Of a stretch of 31,976 nt of DNA, positions 1 to 6,810 are shown piece after piece. The DNA lies in the IMG/VR virus record IMGVR_UViG_3300013132_001932, positions 1 through 31,976 of that record; one strand, written 5' to 3'. The position numbers and the translations under genes are program-made. The first letter of the stretch is position 1. Every line of letters begins with the position of its first letter. The DNA comes from a virus. The notes below the pieces were generated by a model. It did no database searches. It was not told the origin of the DNA and saw nothing but the letters and a program-made list of their open reading frames with translations.

Positions 1-158
1 ATAAAGGTGCCTACAGCATGTATACCTGCATGTTGAACACCACCCCCTGCACCATAGATTCCTTTTTCTTGTATCATGTATTGATACTGTAGGGGAAAGT
101 CTGCAATAAAGTGTTTAATACCGAATAGGCTTAATAGTAAAAATACTTCCCAGGTCAT
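1..158 (-). CDS. DUF3307-like membrane protein, partial
   Basis: This is the N-terminal part of a gene that runs off the left edge; only about 52 residues are visible. The protein begins MTWEVFLLLSLFGIKHFIAD and continues with PLQYQYMIQEKGIYGAGGGV, then a His-rich H-A-G-I-H-A. A hydrophobic first segment followed by HFIADFPLQ, and later a conserved-looking H-A-x-x-H, resembles the DUF3307 family of small integral membrane proteins, where the usual form is HxxxDFxLQ. That family has no established function. The ATG at 156-158 overlaps the stop of the upstream 51-residue gene in an ATGA junction, which fixes the start and suggests coupled translation. The family call rests on motif resemblance alone. 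Confidence 0.6.
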   Translation of the reverse strand, partial: MTWEVFLLLSLFGIKHFIADFPLQYQYMIQEKGIYGAGGGVQHAGIHAVGTF

Positions 159-310
159 TTGATTTCCTTTCGCCTAACGCTGATGCGCCATCCCTTAAGC
201 CCACTACGAATAATAGTTACATCGTGTGTTTCATAAAGTTTTCTAATTTTATCAGCTAGTTCAAGGTCCTCTTTACTGGGACCAATACATTTTTTAAGAC
301 GCTTAATCAT
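155..310 (-). CDS. small hypothetical protein (51 aa)
   Basis: A short, basic, probably soluble protein starting MIKRLKKCIG and ending RRKEIK, with no motif I recognise. The reading frame is open upstream to 370, but that would overlap queD by 68 bases. The ATG at 308-310 overlaps the queD stop by only 8 bases and is the better start. The gene ends in an ATGA overlap with the DUF3307-like gene. It probably belongs to the queD transcription unit. Position and close packing support it as real; function is unknown. Confidence 0.55.
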   Translation of the reverse strand: MIKRLKKCIGPSKEDLELADKIRKLYETHDVTIIRSGLKGWRISVRRKEIK

Positions 311-866
311 TGTAGTACACGCTACGTGATTTAGGAGTTTCCCACCAATCAAGATGATGTACCTTAACACCCAATGGCTCCATCTTCACATCAACTAATT
401 TAGCCAACCAAGCACTTAGATTCTCACTAGTAGGAACAAAGTCCACAACCATGAACCCTTCAAACATTTCATACTCGTGGCCATCTAATGTCGCATAGTA
501 AGTTGGATCAATATGCCACCCTGCGATGTAGTCTGTACCCGGAACTGGTACTGGTACTAACGGGGTGTCATTTCCCACTAATCGATCGTATAGTGGATCG
601 TTGCGATCAATGACAAACTGATGGTCAATATATTTGTTAATCCATTTCTTTAACCATTCTAAATGACGGAAGTCAGTTACCATACCTGTAGTATCTAGTT
701 TGTTTGAGTCCGTGCTGTTAGTTAAGTAAACCTGTACTTTGCCTTCATGTCCATGTAGGTGACGGCAAGCACACTTTAGGTCGTCTGCGTATTCGCCATG
801 TAGCATCTGTGTCCAAACACGATGTCCATAACAAAATTCAAATGTTTTATCAATAATCCAACTCAT
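303..866 (-). CDS. queD: QueD-like 6-carboxy-tetrahydropterin synthase
   Basis: T-fold enzyme of the 6-pyruvoyl-tetrahydropterin synthase/QueD family, which in the 7-deazaguanine pathway turns 7,8-dihydroneopterin triphosphate into 6-carboxy-tetrahydropterin. Visible zinc ligands are H15 in CYGHRVW and H38 and H40 in the CxxxHGH signature, whose Cys (C34) is the expected catalytic nucleophile. A middle segment contains MVTDFRHLEWLKKW, the family's V-x-DF-x-x-L-K element. The C-terminus has TSENLSAWL and WWETPKSRSVYY, the substrate-binding Glu region. At 187 residues it is longer than bacterial QueD (about 120), with an insert around residues 85-140. It acts upstream of QueE (5314-6183) and downstream of FolE (7452-8147), both in this window. 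A sigma70-like promoter lies just upstream (891-920). Confidence 0.9.
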   Translation of the reverse strand: MSWIIDKTFEFCYGHRVWTQMLHGEYADDLKCACRHLHGHEGKVQVYLTNSTDSNKLDTTGMVTDFRHLEWLKKWINKYIDHQFVIDRNDPLYDRLVGNDTPLVPVPVPGTDYIAGWHIDPTYYATLDGHEYEMFEGFMVVDFVPTSENLSAWLAKLVDVKMEPLGVKVHHLDWWETPKSRSVYYND

Positions 867-890
867 ATCTATTCCTTTCCTTATATTACT

Positions 891-920
891 ATTATATGTG
901 TATTATTTAGGCAATGTCAA
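891..920 (-). promoter_or_regulatory. sigma70-like promoter for queD, with CTAAATA box in spacer
   Basis: On the minus strand TTGACA (915-920) is followed by an 18-base spacer and TATAAT (891-896), both matching consensus. The spacer holds CTAAATAA beginning 4 bases after the -35. Transcription would start near 884, about 18 bases before the queD ATG. It lies immediately at the end of the 917-1144 gene, as expected for a boundary between transcription units. Confidence 0.75.
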
Positions 921-1144
921 GCCCATCTTAGCATAAACATTGTGTATGCTTCATCACTTGGAAAGATCATACAGTACCTATCTACATCTACTTTTAATGT
1001 GCCAAACTTAACATTGTATTCATGTTCGAACTCATCTTGCCAAACTTCGTATCTACGAAATTCTTCAACCATTTCAAATGCGGCACGATGTACTACTTCA
1101 TATGGTACAAACTGTACGCATCTAGATTGACTTTGCTGAATCAA
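917..1144 (-). CDS. hypothetical protein (75 aa, TTG start)
   Basis: A small acidic protein with no recognised domain, rich in aromatic and charged residues and ending in MFMLRWA. I chose the TTG at 1142-1144 because a GGAG lies 7 bases upstream of it and it overlaps the exonuclease gene's end by 23 bases. The first internal ATG (1070-1072) would leave only 51 residues and remove a well-formed amphipathic N-terminal part. It is the last gene of the unit that starts at the promoter near 2073-2101. Function unknown. Confidence 0.55.
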   Translation of the reverse strand: MIQQSQSRCVQFVPYEVVHRAAFEMVEEFRRYEVWQDEFEHEYNVKFGTLKVDVDRYCMIFPSDEAYTMFMLRWA

Positions 1145-1706
1145 CTAACAACTCCATGCTACGCTGACGTTCTAAGATTTTGAAGAACAACGCTAGGGTA
1201 TTTTCGGCATCAATATCTGCTTGATGTGCTCGACCTTTGAACTGTAGTTTGTATTGGCCCATAGCACTAGCAAGACCGCCTGAGGGATTTTTACCCTTGC
1301 ATAACATGTGTAAAGTATACCAAGTCTTAACGTCTATCCAGCGTCGCCCAAAGTGTGGAAAGTCTGCGTGATTTTTGCAGAATTCGGCCAGCAGTTCTGT
1401 ACTATCACCGCCACCCCATGTAACCGGGTTAACAAAACACTTGTGTTCTTTAATTAACTCACTCAGCTCTCTAGCTACAGTTTCGTGACTAACACAGTAT
1501 GAACTTATATCTGATTGGGTAATACCAGTTAGGTCAATAATGAATTGGTCCAACGGTTCGTTTGGATTGATATACCATTTCTTAGTTATGTATTGATCGC
1601 GACGATCCCCAGCACTGCCCACAGCAACGCCAACCTGAATGATCTTACCACTTGGTTGGTTTAATTCTAAATCTAACGCTAGGAACTTCTGACTACGTTC
1701 TATCAA
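1122..1706 (-). CDS. DEDDh 3'-5' exonuclease (DnaQ/RNase T-like)
   Basis: A 194-residue exonuclease-fold protein. The first metal-binding motif is D12-x-E14 in LALDLELNQ. A second acidic residue lies near D101 in WGGGDS. The last motif is H161-x-x-x-x-D166 in AHQADIDAENTLA, the DEDDh signature of DnaQ, RNase T and oligoribonuclease relatives. The length fits a stand-alone proofreading or nucleic-acid trimming enzyme without other domains. It directly follows the zinc-ribbon membrane protein gene with no gap and overlaps the next gene. The phage DNA polymerase already has its own exonuclease domain, so this enzyme more likely processes RNA or degrades host nucleic acid; that role is inference. 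Confidence 0.85.
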   Translation of the reverse strand: MIERSQKFLALDLELNQPSGKIIQVGVAVGSAGDRRDQYITKKWYINPNEPLDQFIIDLTGITQSDISSYCVSHETVARELSELIKEHKCFVNPVTWGGGDSTELLAEFCKNHADFPHFGRRWIDVKTWYTLHMLCKGKNPSGGLASAMGQYKLQFKGRAHQADIDAENTLALFFKILERQRSMELLVDSAKSI

Positions 1707-2042
1707 CTATAATCCCCAAATAAATCTCCAAACAAAACCAAGTACCCACGGTAATGCTATGAATATAAGAATCAAAATAAGTATTTCAATTTTACTTTTT
1801 TGCACGTTTGATGCACTCAATGCGGCAACTTGTCTACGTAACTCTGCACTTTCTTCTTCAGTATACTCGCGCCCAGTATAATAATCATACGTAGGAGCAG
1901 AGTATCTGGCAGTATCTTGACTGCGTTTAAGTGCTTCTGTCTGCTCGTTTATTGCTTCAATTTGACGGCAATGCGCACAGGTTACGCTACCACCACCGTC
2001 CCATGGTTGGAAGCATTTAATACATCTGCGAATGTATGTCAT
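1707..2042 (-). CDS. zinc-ribbon membrane-anchored protein
   Basis: A 111-residue protein with three parts. An N-terminal zinc ribbon has C7-x2-C10 (CIKC) and C22-x2-C25 (CAHC). The middle is charged and probably helical, about residues 28-80. One C-terminal transmembrane segment (roughly residues 84-106) contains ILILILIFIALPWVLGF. The likely topology is a single C-terminal anchor with the ribbon in the cytoplasm. It is the first gene after a near-consensus promoter (2073-2101) and abuts the exonuclease gene, so it may tether or partner that enzyme. I do not recognise a named family. Confidence 0.65.
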   Translation of the reverse strand: MTYIRRCIKCFQPWDGGGSVTCAHCRQIEAINEQTEALKRSQDTARYSAPTYDYYTGREYTEEESAELRRQVAALSASNVQKSKIEILILILIFIALPWVLGFVWRFIWGL

Positions 2043-2072
2043 TTAACTGCCTTTCTTACATTTAATAGTTGC

Positions 2073-2101
2073 ATTATACATGGAATTAACCAAAATGTCA
2101 A
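2073..2101 (-). promoter_or_regulatory. consensus sigma70-like promoter for the zinc-ribbon/exonuclease unit
   Basis: Minus-strand TTGACA (2096-2101), a 17-base spacer and TATAAT (2073-2078): a perfect consensus promoter. The -35 lies in the last codons of the RNase H gene. A GAAAGGC sequence upstream of the ATG at 2040-2042 could act as ribosome binding site. The spacer has no CTAAATA box. Confidence 0.8.
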
Positions 2102-3120
2102 CCATTTTGCAAGTGGAACATAGTTACACTTTGTTCTGGGTAGCTAGCACCTAGCCATTCACTTACGTTGCTGGCATTGTCACTGAGTTTGTTAAGCTCA
2201 TACTTACCACAAAATTTTAAGAATTGCGCACCCACCATCGGGCGATTCTTAACATTAGCGTTAGCACGGATAGTTTCGTGTATTTGATCTTTTACATCTG
2301 CTGGCTGTGCTGACAGGTCAACTAAAGTACGATTGCGTTCATAGTCATCCATAACACGATGTTCAACACCGTTATGATCAACCCAACGCTGTAGCATTAG
2401 ATTATTCCAGTTATAACCCTTTTTATCTTTGTCAGCAAATGCTTCCTCAAGTCCGACCTTATTTTTTGATCCTTTAGTGCGAACACCTGGGTAAGCACTA
2501 AAAATATTATCAGTAGGATCACCACGCATACACTTTTCAAAAAGTATAAACTTTGGATCAGGAATCTTTTTAGGTTCCTTGGTTTTTTTGTCAATTACTA
2601 AATTGCCTTTTTTGTCTAAAATACCTTGTAATGTATGTAACTCATCTGCTACACCATTATATTGGGTTACATTCTCAGCTAGTAGTTGATGAAAATCTGT
2701 ATCGCTAGATATAATAACATGATGATCAGTAGGATGGCACTGAATAAATCCAGCAATAAGATCGTCGGCTTCCAGATTAGAGTGTTGAAGTACTGTGCAA
2801 TTAGTTTTTTCAGTGATAAATGCTTTGAGGGCATCAAATGTTTCCCAAAATAGCTGATCCTCTTCTGCTTCTTTTTCAGTGAGTGCAGCACGTGCTACTG
2901 CACGATTTTTCTTATAAGGCTCGTAATAATCTTTGCGCCAGCTACGACCCTCTAGACAGAATACCACATGATCTGCCTTGTGTTCGCGCCATGCTTTATT
3001 GATGCTGGCTAGAGTTACATGAATGGCAAAACCCAACTTATCCCAAGTGTCTGCTTGGCGATGGGCCGAATGTCTTGCACGAAAAAATGTATTTGCTGTG
3101 TCTACAAGTAAGTATCTCAT
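2098..3120 (-). CDS. rnh: T4 RNase H-like 5'-3' exonuclease (FEN family)
   Basis: A 340-residue PIN/FEN-type nuclease. Visible metal-site motifs are D7 in YLLVDTANTFFRA, the LEADDLIAG acidic pair, SSDTDFHQL, and GDPTDNIF leading into a helix-hairpin-helix-like region (PGVRTKGSKNKVG). This order is that of phage T4 RNase H, which removes RNA primers and adjacent DNA from lagging-strand fragments, acting with gp45 and gp32. Length is close to T4 RNase H (about 305) with a modest insert around residues 165-180. It appears to be transcribed alone from a promoter whose -10 ends only 6 bases before the ATG, so its mRNA may be leaderless. The N-terminus matches the family closely, so the start is unlikely to be wrong. 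Confidence 0.88.
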   Translation of the reverse strand: MRYLLVDTANTFFRARHSAHRQADTWDKLGFAIHVTLASINKAWREHKADHVVFCLEGRSWRKDYYEPYKKNRAVARAALTEKEAEEDQLFWETFDALKAFITEKTNCTVLQHSNLEADDLIAGFIQCHPTDHHVIISSDTDFHQLLAENVTQYNGVADELHTLQGILDKKGNLVIDKKTKEPKKIPDPKFILFEKCMRGDPTDNIFSAYPGVRTKGSKNKVGLEEAFADKDKKGYNWNNLMLQRWVDHNGVEHRVMDDYERNRTLVDLSAQPADVKDQIHETIRANANVKNRPMVGAQFLKFCGKYELNKLSDNASNVSEWLGASYPEQSVTMFHLQNG

Positions 3121-3126
3121 GTAAAC

Positions 3127-3155
3127 ATTATACTTTCTTTTCTAATAAGTGTCAA
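3127..3155 (-). promoter_or_regulatory. consensus sigma70-like promoter abutting the RNase H start codon
   Basis: Minus-strand TTGACA (3150-3155), 17-base spacer, TATAAT (3127-3132). Only six bases separate the -10 from the ATG at 3118-3120, so the predicted start of transcription falls on or beside the A of the start codon. No ribosome binding site can fit in that space. Confidence 0.8.
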
Positions 3156-3379
3156 GAATTATTATTAATAAAATCTATTAGTGTTTGAACAGTACTATTA
3201 GGGTCAAAATCATCTGGGACTTCAACATCATATTCATGTTCGAGCCCTACAATAATTTCAATAGCAGTTAAACTATCTGCACCCAGTTCGCTCAATCTTT
3301 GTTCGTTTTTAATGTCACCAGAAGTAATATTATCAATGCTGGCAGCAATTATTTCTTTAATTTTTTGTTCCTTAGACAT
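3152..3379 (-). CDS. acpP: acyl carrier protein
   Basis: A 75-residue acidic helical protein with the phosphopantetheine attachment site in LGADSLTAIEII (Ser36), the standard DSL motif of ACP. Length, four-helix pattern and the following EHEYDVEVPDD acidic stretch match bacterial AcpP, which carries acyl chains as thioesters for fatty acid, lipid A or other acylations. It abuts the 153-residue gene upstream and is last in the FolE-MetK unit. No ketosynthase or acyltransferase is visible in the window, so it would have to work with host enzymes or a phage enzyme elsewhere. The family call is firm; the role in infection is unknown. Confidence 0.9.
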   Translation of the reverse strand: MSKEQKIKEIIAASIDNITSGDIKNEQRLSELGADSLTAIEIIVGLEHEYDVEVPDDFDPNSTVQTLIDFINNNS

Positions 3380-3840
3380 TAACTTATCTCCGTTCTTCCG
3401 TCGCCCAAATCTCGACGATTGTTATTTCTACGCTGTTCAGGATCTGCTTGGTATTGCTCGTAAGTTTCCAATGCTACATTTCGACAGATGGTTTGAAACC
3501 AGTTGTCTACAATATCAGCATCAGTTTTACCTTGATAGCCTGCGCGAACTAAATTAGCTACAAATTTATCGTTCCAATCCAACTCAAAGGCACCTTGTCC
3601 TGGGTCTTCAGGATTTAATTCCATGTTCAAAATTGACACCCACGGTTCACCTTTAGCAGTTGCCTGTGCCTTGGGGCTATCGGCTTCGGCCGCTTTAATG
3701 GCATCCTTTTTAGCTTTTGCTTCGGCACGTTTTTTGGCCTGTAGTTCTTTTTTAGCAATAGCTTCTGCTTCTGCTACAGCCTTTAATCGTGCTTCTTCAG
3801 TTCGACGTGCTTTTCCTGTGATTTTATCAAATAATCCCAT
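3379..3840 (-). CDS. conserved phage-type hypothetical protein, Ala/Lys-rich helical N-terminus
   Basis: A 153-residue protein starting MGLFDKITGKARR. Residues 15-65 are a highly charged Ala/Lys/Glu-rich helix, probably coiled coil. The C-terminal half is ordered, with WVSILNMELNPEDPGQGAFE and an aromatic, Asn/Asp-rich region. I do not recognise the family. The frame is open to 3864, but AAGGA sits just upstream of the ATG at 3838-3840 and the shorter form avoids overlap with metK. It lies between metK and acpP with no gap. The Gly-Leu-Phe start followed by a charged helix is seen in many small phage proteins and implies no function. Confidence 0.65.
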   Translation of the reverse strand: MGLFDKITGKARRTEEARLKAVAEAEAIAKKELQAKKRAEAKAKKDAIKAAEADSPKAQATAKGEPWVSILNMELNPEDPGQGAFELDWNDKFVANLVRAGYQGKTDADIVDNWFQTICRNVALETYEQYQADPEQRRNNNRRDLGDGRTEIS

Positions 3841-3841
3841 A

Positions 3842-4957
3842 TTATTCCTTGTTAAGTGAGTCAACTAAATCTGTTTGTTCCCACGGTAAATTAGCTTTAC
3901 CAAAGTGCCCGTAGTTAGTAGTTTCGCTATAGATAGGACGGAACATAGCAAATCTATTTATAATGCCTAACGGTGTTAGATCAATATTTTTACGAACCCA
4001 ATTGGTTAACCAACCGTCATCACCATGTCCGTGAGTATTAATATATAGGCTAGTTGGTTCTTTAACGCCAATAGCATAACTAATCTGTACAGTTGCTTTC
4101 TTTGCATGTCCACTAGCTACAATATTTTTCGCAAGGTATCGAGCCATGTAGGCAGATGATCTATCTACTTTAGTGGGATCTTTGCCGCTAAAAGCACCGC
4201 CACCGTGAGGGCTATAACCGCCGTAAGTGTCGACAATAATTTTACGCCCGGTAAGTCCAGTATCTCCATCAGGACCGCCAATAACAAACCTACCAGTAGG
4301 ATTAATAAGATACTCTGTGCTATCATCAAGTAGTTCTCCAGGTAAAATTGCAGTAATGTATTCTTTAACCATTCTGCGAACATTTTCAATGTCAACATCA
4401 TCGGCATGTTGTGTTGAGCAAACAATTTTAGCAATACGCTTTACTGTGCCGTCATCATTGTATTCCATAGTTACCTGTGATTTAGCATCTGGACCTAGCC
4501 ATGCTTGCCCACCTTTACGTTGGCGTGTTAGTTCTTTAACAATTAAGTGACTATAATAGATAGCACTTGGCATTAGGTCTGGCGTTTCGTTAATAGCGTA
4601 GCCAAACATTAGGCCTTGGTCACCTGCGCCAAAATGGTCAGTACCAAGAGCAATATCAGCACTTTGTCCATGTAATAGATTAGTAATATCAACAGTGCGC
4701 CAATCAAATCCAGTCTGCTCATACCCAATGTCTTTGATAACTTTACGTGTAGCACTTTCAACTTCTTCTGCATGTAAAATACCTTTATACTCACCCGCCA
4801 ACACAACACGGTTGGTAGTTACAAGTGTTTCACAGGCACAACGTTTTGCACGATCACCGTCACGCATTATTAGATCTAAAACAGCATCGCTAATAGCGTC
4901 TGCTACTTTATCTGGATGCCCTTCACTGACACTCTCGCTTGTAAAATAATAACCCAT
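3842..4957 (-). CDS. metK: S-adenosylmethionine synthetase
   Basis: A 371-residue methionine adenosyltransferase, which makes SAM from methionine and ATP. The N-terminal FTSESVSEGHPDK ATP-binding motif, GAGDQGLMFGYA in the middle and the glycine-rich GGGAFSGKDPTKVDRS loop near residues 250-270 are all present, so the three-domain enzyme looks intact and slightly shorter than bacterial MetK (about 384). AAAGGA lies about 5 bases upstream of the ATG. It shares a unit with QueE and FolE. QueE and the 11369-12388 enzyme are radical SAM proteins and 18735-19670 looks like a methyltransferase, so a phage supply of SAM makes sense. Phages more often degrade SAM than make it, which makes this noteworthy. 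Confidence 0.95.
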   Translation of the reverse strand: MGYYFTSESVSEGHPDKVADAISDAVLDLIMRDGDRAKRCACETLVTTNRVVLAGEYKGILHAEEVESATRKVIKDIGYEQTGFDWRTVDITNLLHGQSADIALGTDHFGAGDQGLMFGYAINETPDLMPSAIYYSHLIVKELTRQRKGGQAWLGPDAKSQVTMEYNDDGTVKRIAKIVCSTQHADDVDIENVRRMVKEYITAILPGELLDDSTEYLINPTGRFVIGGPDGDTGLTGRKIIVDTYGGYSPHGGGAFSGKDPTKVDRSSAYMARYLAKNIVASGHAKKATVQISYAIGVKEPTSLYINTHGHGDDGWLTNWVRKNIDLTPLGIINRFAMFRPIYSETTNYGHFGKANLPWEQTDLVDSLNKE

Positions 4958-4966
4958 ATGTTCCTT

Positions 4967-5317
4967 TTAAAAAATGTGCTGCGACAATACCATACAACTG
5001 ATCCAAACCCAAACAGTGTTAAATCCAACTAAGGTAGGAAGTAGTTTTTTATTACTAGCCCAAATAAGTGACAAGCTAGTAACTAATGTAACGAAATACA
5101 GCCACCAAATTTGTACGCTAAAAATTAGCCCAGGGACAATAATCACTGCCTTGGCTAGCCAACTAGCAAACTCAACAATGTTATAGTTTGTCCAATAGCT
5201 TTGGCGGAACCACATGCCATAGCAATTTTTGATTTTTTTAAGTCCGCTATGACTATAAGAGACGGAAATCAGCAATGACCATATTAGTGTTGCGTATACT
5301 ACTTGCTCTAAGGTCAT
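4967..5317 (-). CDS. small integral membrane protein (116 aa)
   Basis: A hydrophobic protein with three or four predicted transmembrane segments, around residues 3-22, 45-70, 72-88 and 95-113. The N-terminal part MTLEQVVYATLIWSLLISV is followed by a short basic loop and a W/Y-rich stretch (GMWFRQSYWTNYN). The frame allows a GTG at 5324-5326, but the ATG at 5315-5317 makes an ATGA overlap with queE, so I prefer it. No family recognised. The context between queE and metK does not suggest a specific job. Confidence 0.6.
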   Translation of the reverse strand: MTLEQVVYATLIWSLLISVSYSHSGLKKIKNCYGMWFRQSYWTNYNIVEFASWLAKAVIIVPGLIFSVQIWWLYFVTLVTSLSLIWASNKKLLPTLVGFNTVWVWISCMVLSQHIF

Positions 5318-6183
5318 TTGCCCCACGAATTACCCCATAAGTCTACATGTAGACGTGGACTGTAATAATAGCCACGACGCATAGCTTCATCAGCTACATT
5401 AAATTTATTGCCATCGTAAACGCTAACAACCCCACCCACTGGCATGATGTACACTGCTCCAGTAAACCCAGCTATGCGATATTGAAATACCGCCGCTTCA
5501 ACTTCTTCAAAGTCTTCTGGACGCTCAACTACAAACTTAAGATATGTAGTACCAAACTCTTGATAGCTTGTTACAATCTCTGGTTTGATAGCATCTTCCC
5601 ACTTCTCTCCACTTGGACTTAGTTTGGCACTTACACTAAATGTAATTTCACGTTCGCCACCACTTGAGTCACCATACTGCCACTGATCTAAGTATTGTCT
5701 AAAGTCCTCGCTAAGTTCTTGAGTACCGTTAGTTTCAAATGTAATGTTCTTTAGGTCACGCATTTCAATTGCTTCTAACATCTCAGGGTATACTTTTTGC
5801 CAACCTAACAATGGCTCGCCACCTGTGATAACCAAGTGTACATCATTGCCATTGTCCTGCGCCCAACGATTATTTGGGGTCAAGGCCAACATCTTACTAA
5901 TAACTTCAGATGTGTCATAGGTTGGGCTTAAACTTTTAAACTTAGGATGCCATGACGCATAGCTATCGCACCCTGTGTTGACTAATGGTAGGTCTTCGTA
6001 TGTTTTGTATAGTGTAACAGTTTTAGCAACTTCGTCTGCTTCAGTGCTAATTGTACCTCTAGGCATACCAAAACCGCTGCACGTAAAATTGCAGCCAAAT
6101 GTACGCAAGAATACACTCGGTACGCCAACAAAACGACCCTCACCTTGTGCTGAATAAAATATTTCACTAACTTTTAATTTCAT
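5314..6183 (-). CDS. queE: QueE-like 7-carboxy-7-deazaguanine synthase (radical SAM)
   Basis: Radical SAM enzyme that rearranges 6-carboxy-tetrahydropterin into 7-carboxy-7-deazaguanine (CDG). Evidence: N-terminal KVSEIFYSAQGEGRFVGVPS, which matches the QueE start; RTFGCNFTC with C31 and C35; TGCDSYASW with C72; and the SAM-binding ITGGEPLLGWQ. The usual CxxxCxxC cluster motif is split: C31-x3-C35 is followed by 36 residues before C72. The C-terminal part includes FETNGTQEL and KFVVERPEDFEEV, typical of QueE. At 289 residues it is longer than bacterial QueE (about 220-245), mostly because of this insert. It pairs with QueD and FolE in the window. Confidence 0.9.
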   Translation of the reverse strand: MKLKVSEIFYSAQGEGRFVGVPSVFLRTFGCNFTCSGFGMPRGTISTEADEVAKTVTLYKTYEDLPLVNTGCDSYASWHPKFKSLSPTYDTSEVISKMLALTPNNRWAQDNGNDVHLVITGGEPLLGWQKVYPEMLEAIEMRDLKNITFETNGTQELSEDFRQYLDQWQYGDSSGGEREITFSVSAKLSPSGEKWEDAIKPEIVTSYQEFGTTYLKFVVERPEDFEEVEAAVFQYRIAGFTGAVYIMPVGGVVSVYDGNKFNVADEAMRRGYYYSPRLHVDLWGNSWGK

Positions 6184-6335
6184 TGATAAGCCCTGTTATA
6201 TTGATTTTCAAGATAGTCTGTAGTTTCATACCCATCTAAGTATTGTAACACACTAGTAGTCTTTGTGTCAATCTTAACGTTCCCAAGGGTAGACGATCCA
6301 AACGTCTCGTTCTGCTTTGTTAATTTCTTTTGCAC
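6180..6335 (-). CDS. possible small ORF upstream of queE (51 aa, GTG start)
   Basis: An open frame from a GTG at 6333-6335 to a TGA that overlaps the queE ATG as ATGA. The product would read like a normal soluble peptide, with TTSVLQYLDGYETTDYLENQ near its C-terminus. It would overlap the phosphoribosyltransferase gene by 62 bases. The same stretch also holds a candidate promoter (6242-6271), so the two readings compete. The ATGA junction and protein-like composition are the only support. Confidence 0.3.
   Translation of the reverse strand: MQKKLTKQNETFGSSTLGNVKIDTKTTSVLQYLDGYETTDYLENQYNRAYQ
6242..6271 (-). promoter_or_regulatory. candidate sigma70-like promoter for queE
   Basis: Minus-strand TTGACA (6266-6271), 18-base spacer, TACAAT (6242-6247), located in the only gap of this unit (6184-6273). 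It would give a leader of about 50 bases before queE. The spacer lacks the CTAAATA box. It competes with a short open frame through the same bases, so confidence is moderate. Confidence 0.45.
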
Positions 6336-6810
6336 AATAATCAACCTTTCTACTAAATTTGCTACTCAGGTTATCAATTAAAACAGCGAATCGAACATTG
6401 TTACCCCAAACATCTGCCCACCGTTCGCTGTTTGGTAAGCAACTTGCTTGCCAGTCTTGAATAATCCAATCTAATGTAGCACCTGTGTCATTGATATCAT
6501 CTAAGATAAGAATGTTCTTTTGCTTGTATTCATCGTGAATAGGTCTGCCATCAAAACTACCACCGTACCCATAAGCATCCTCTGCCATCCATAAGTTGCT
6601 TTCTGTATTCTCATGATCACGTAGTTTAACTTCTAACGTGTGCATAGGAACATCTAATGCGTGACTCATCATAACCGCAGGAATTAGACCACCGCGTGTT
6701 AAGCCCACAATGTAATCTGGGCGCCACTTATCTTTAAACATTTGGAATGAGATTTTGTTTACCCATTCTTGGATTTTGATATAATCGTAATATACTTTTT
6801 CAATAGACAT
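6274..6810 (-). CDS. phosphoribosyltransferase (PRTase fold)
   Basis: A 178-residue type I PRTase. The PRPP-binding signature NILILDDINDTGATLDW spans about residues 99-115, with the two acidic residues followed by D-T-G-A-T. An upstream PDYIVGLTRGGLIPAVMMSH is the second PRPP loop. Overall it resembles xanthine/guanine/hypoxanthine PRTases, which convert free bases plus PRPP to nucleotides. It lies between FolE and QueE, and guanine salvage would feed GTP to FolE, so a link to 7-deazaguanine synthesis is possible. Substrate cannot be told from the sequence. The 5' end overlaps the preceding gene by 11 bases. Confidence 0.85.
   Translation of the reverse strand: MSIEKVYYDYIKIQEWVNKISFQMFKDKWRPDYIVGLTRGGLIPAVMMSHALDVPMHTLEVKLRDHENTESNLWMAEDAYGYGGSFDGRPIHDEYKQKNILILDDINDTGATLDWIIQDWQASCLPNSERWADVWGNNVRFAVLIDNLSSKFSRKVDYCAKEINKAERDVWIVYPWER

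Noticed and set aside
3955-3962. Exact minus-strand TATAAATA (T4 late consensus) inside metK
   Set aside because: It lies in a conserved coding part of metK, 115 bases before the next gene, in AT-rich DNA where one chance match in 32 kb is expected. Not listed as a promoter.
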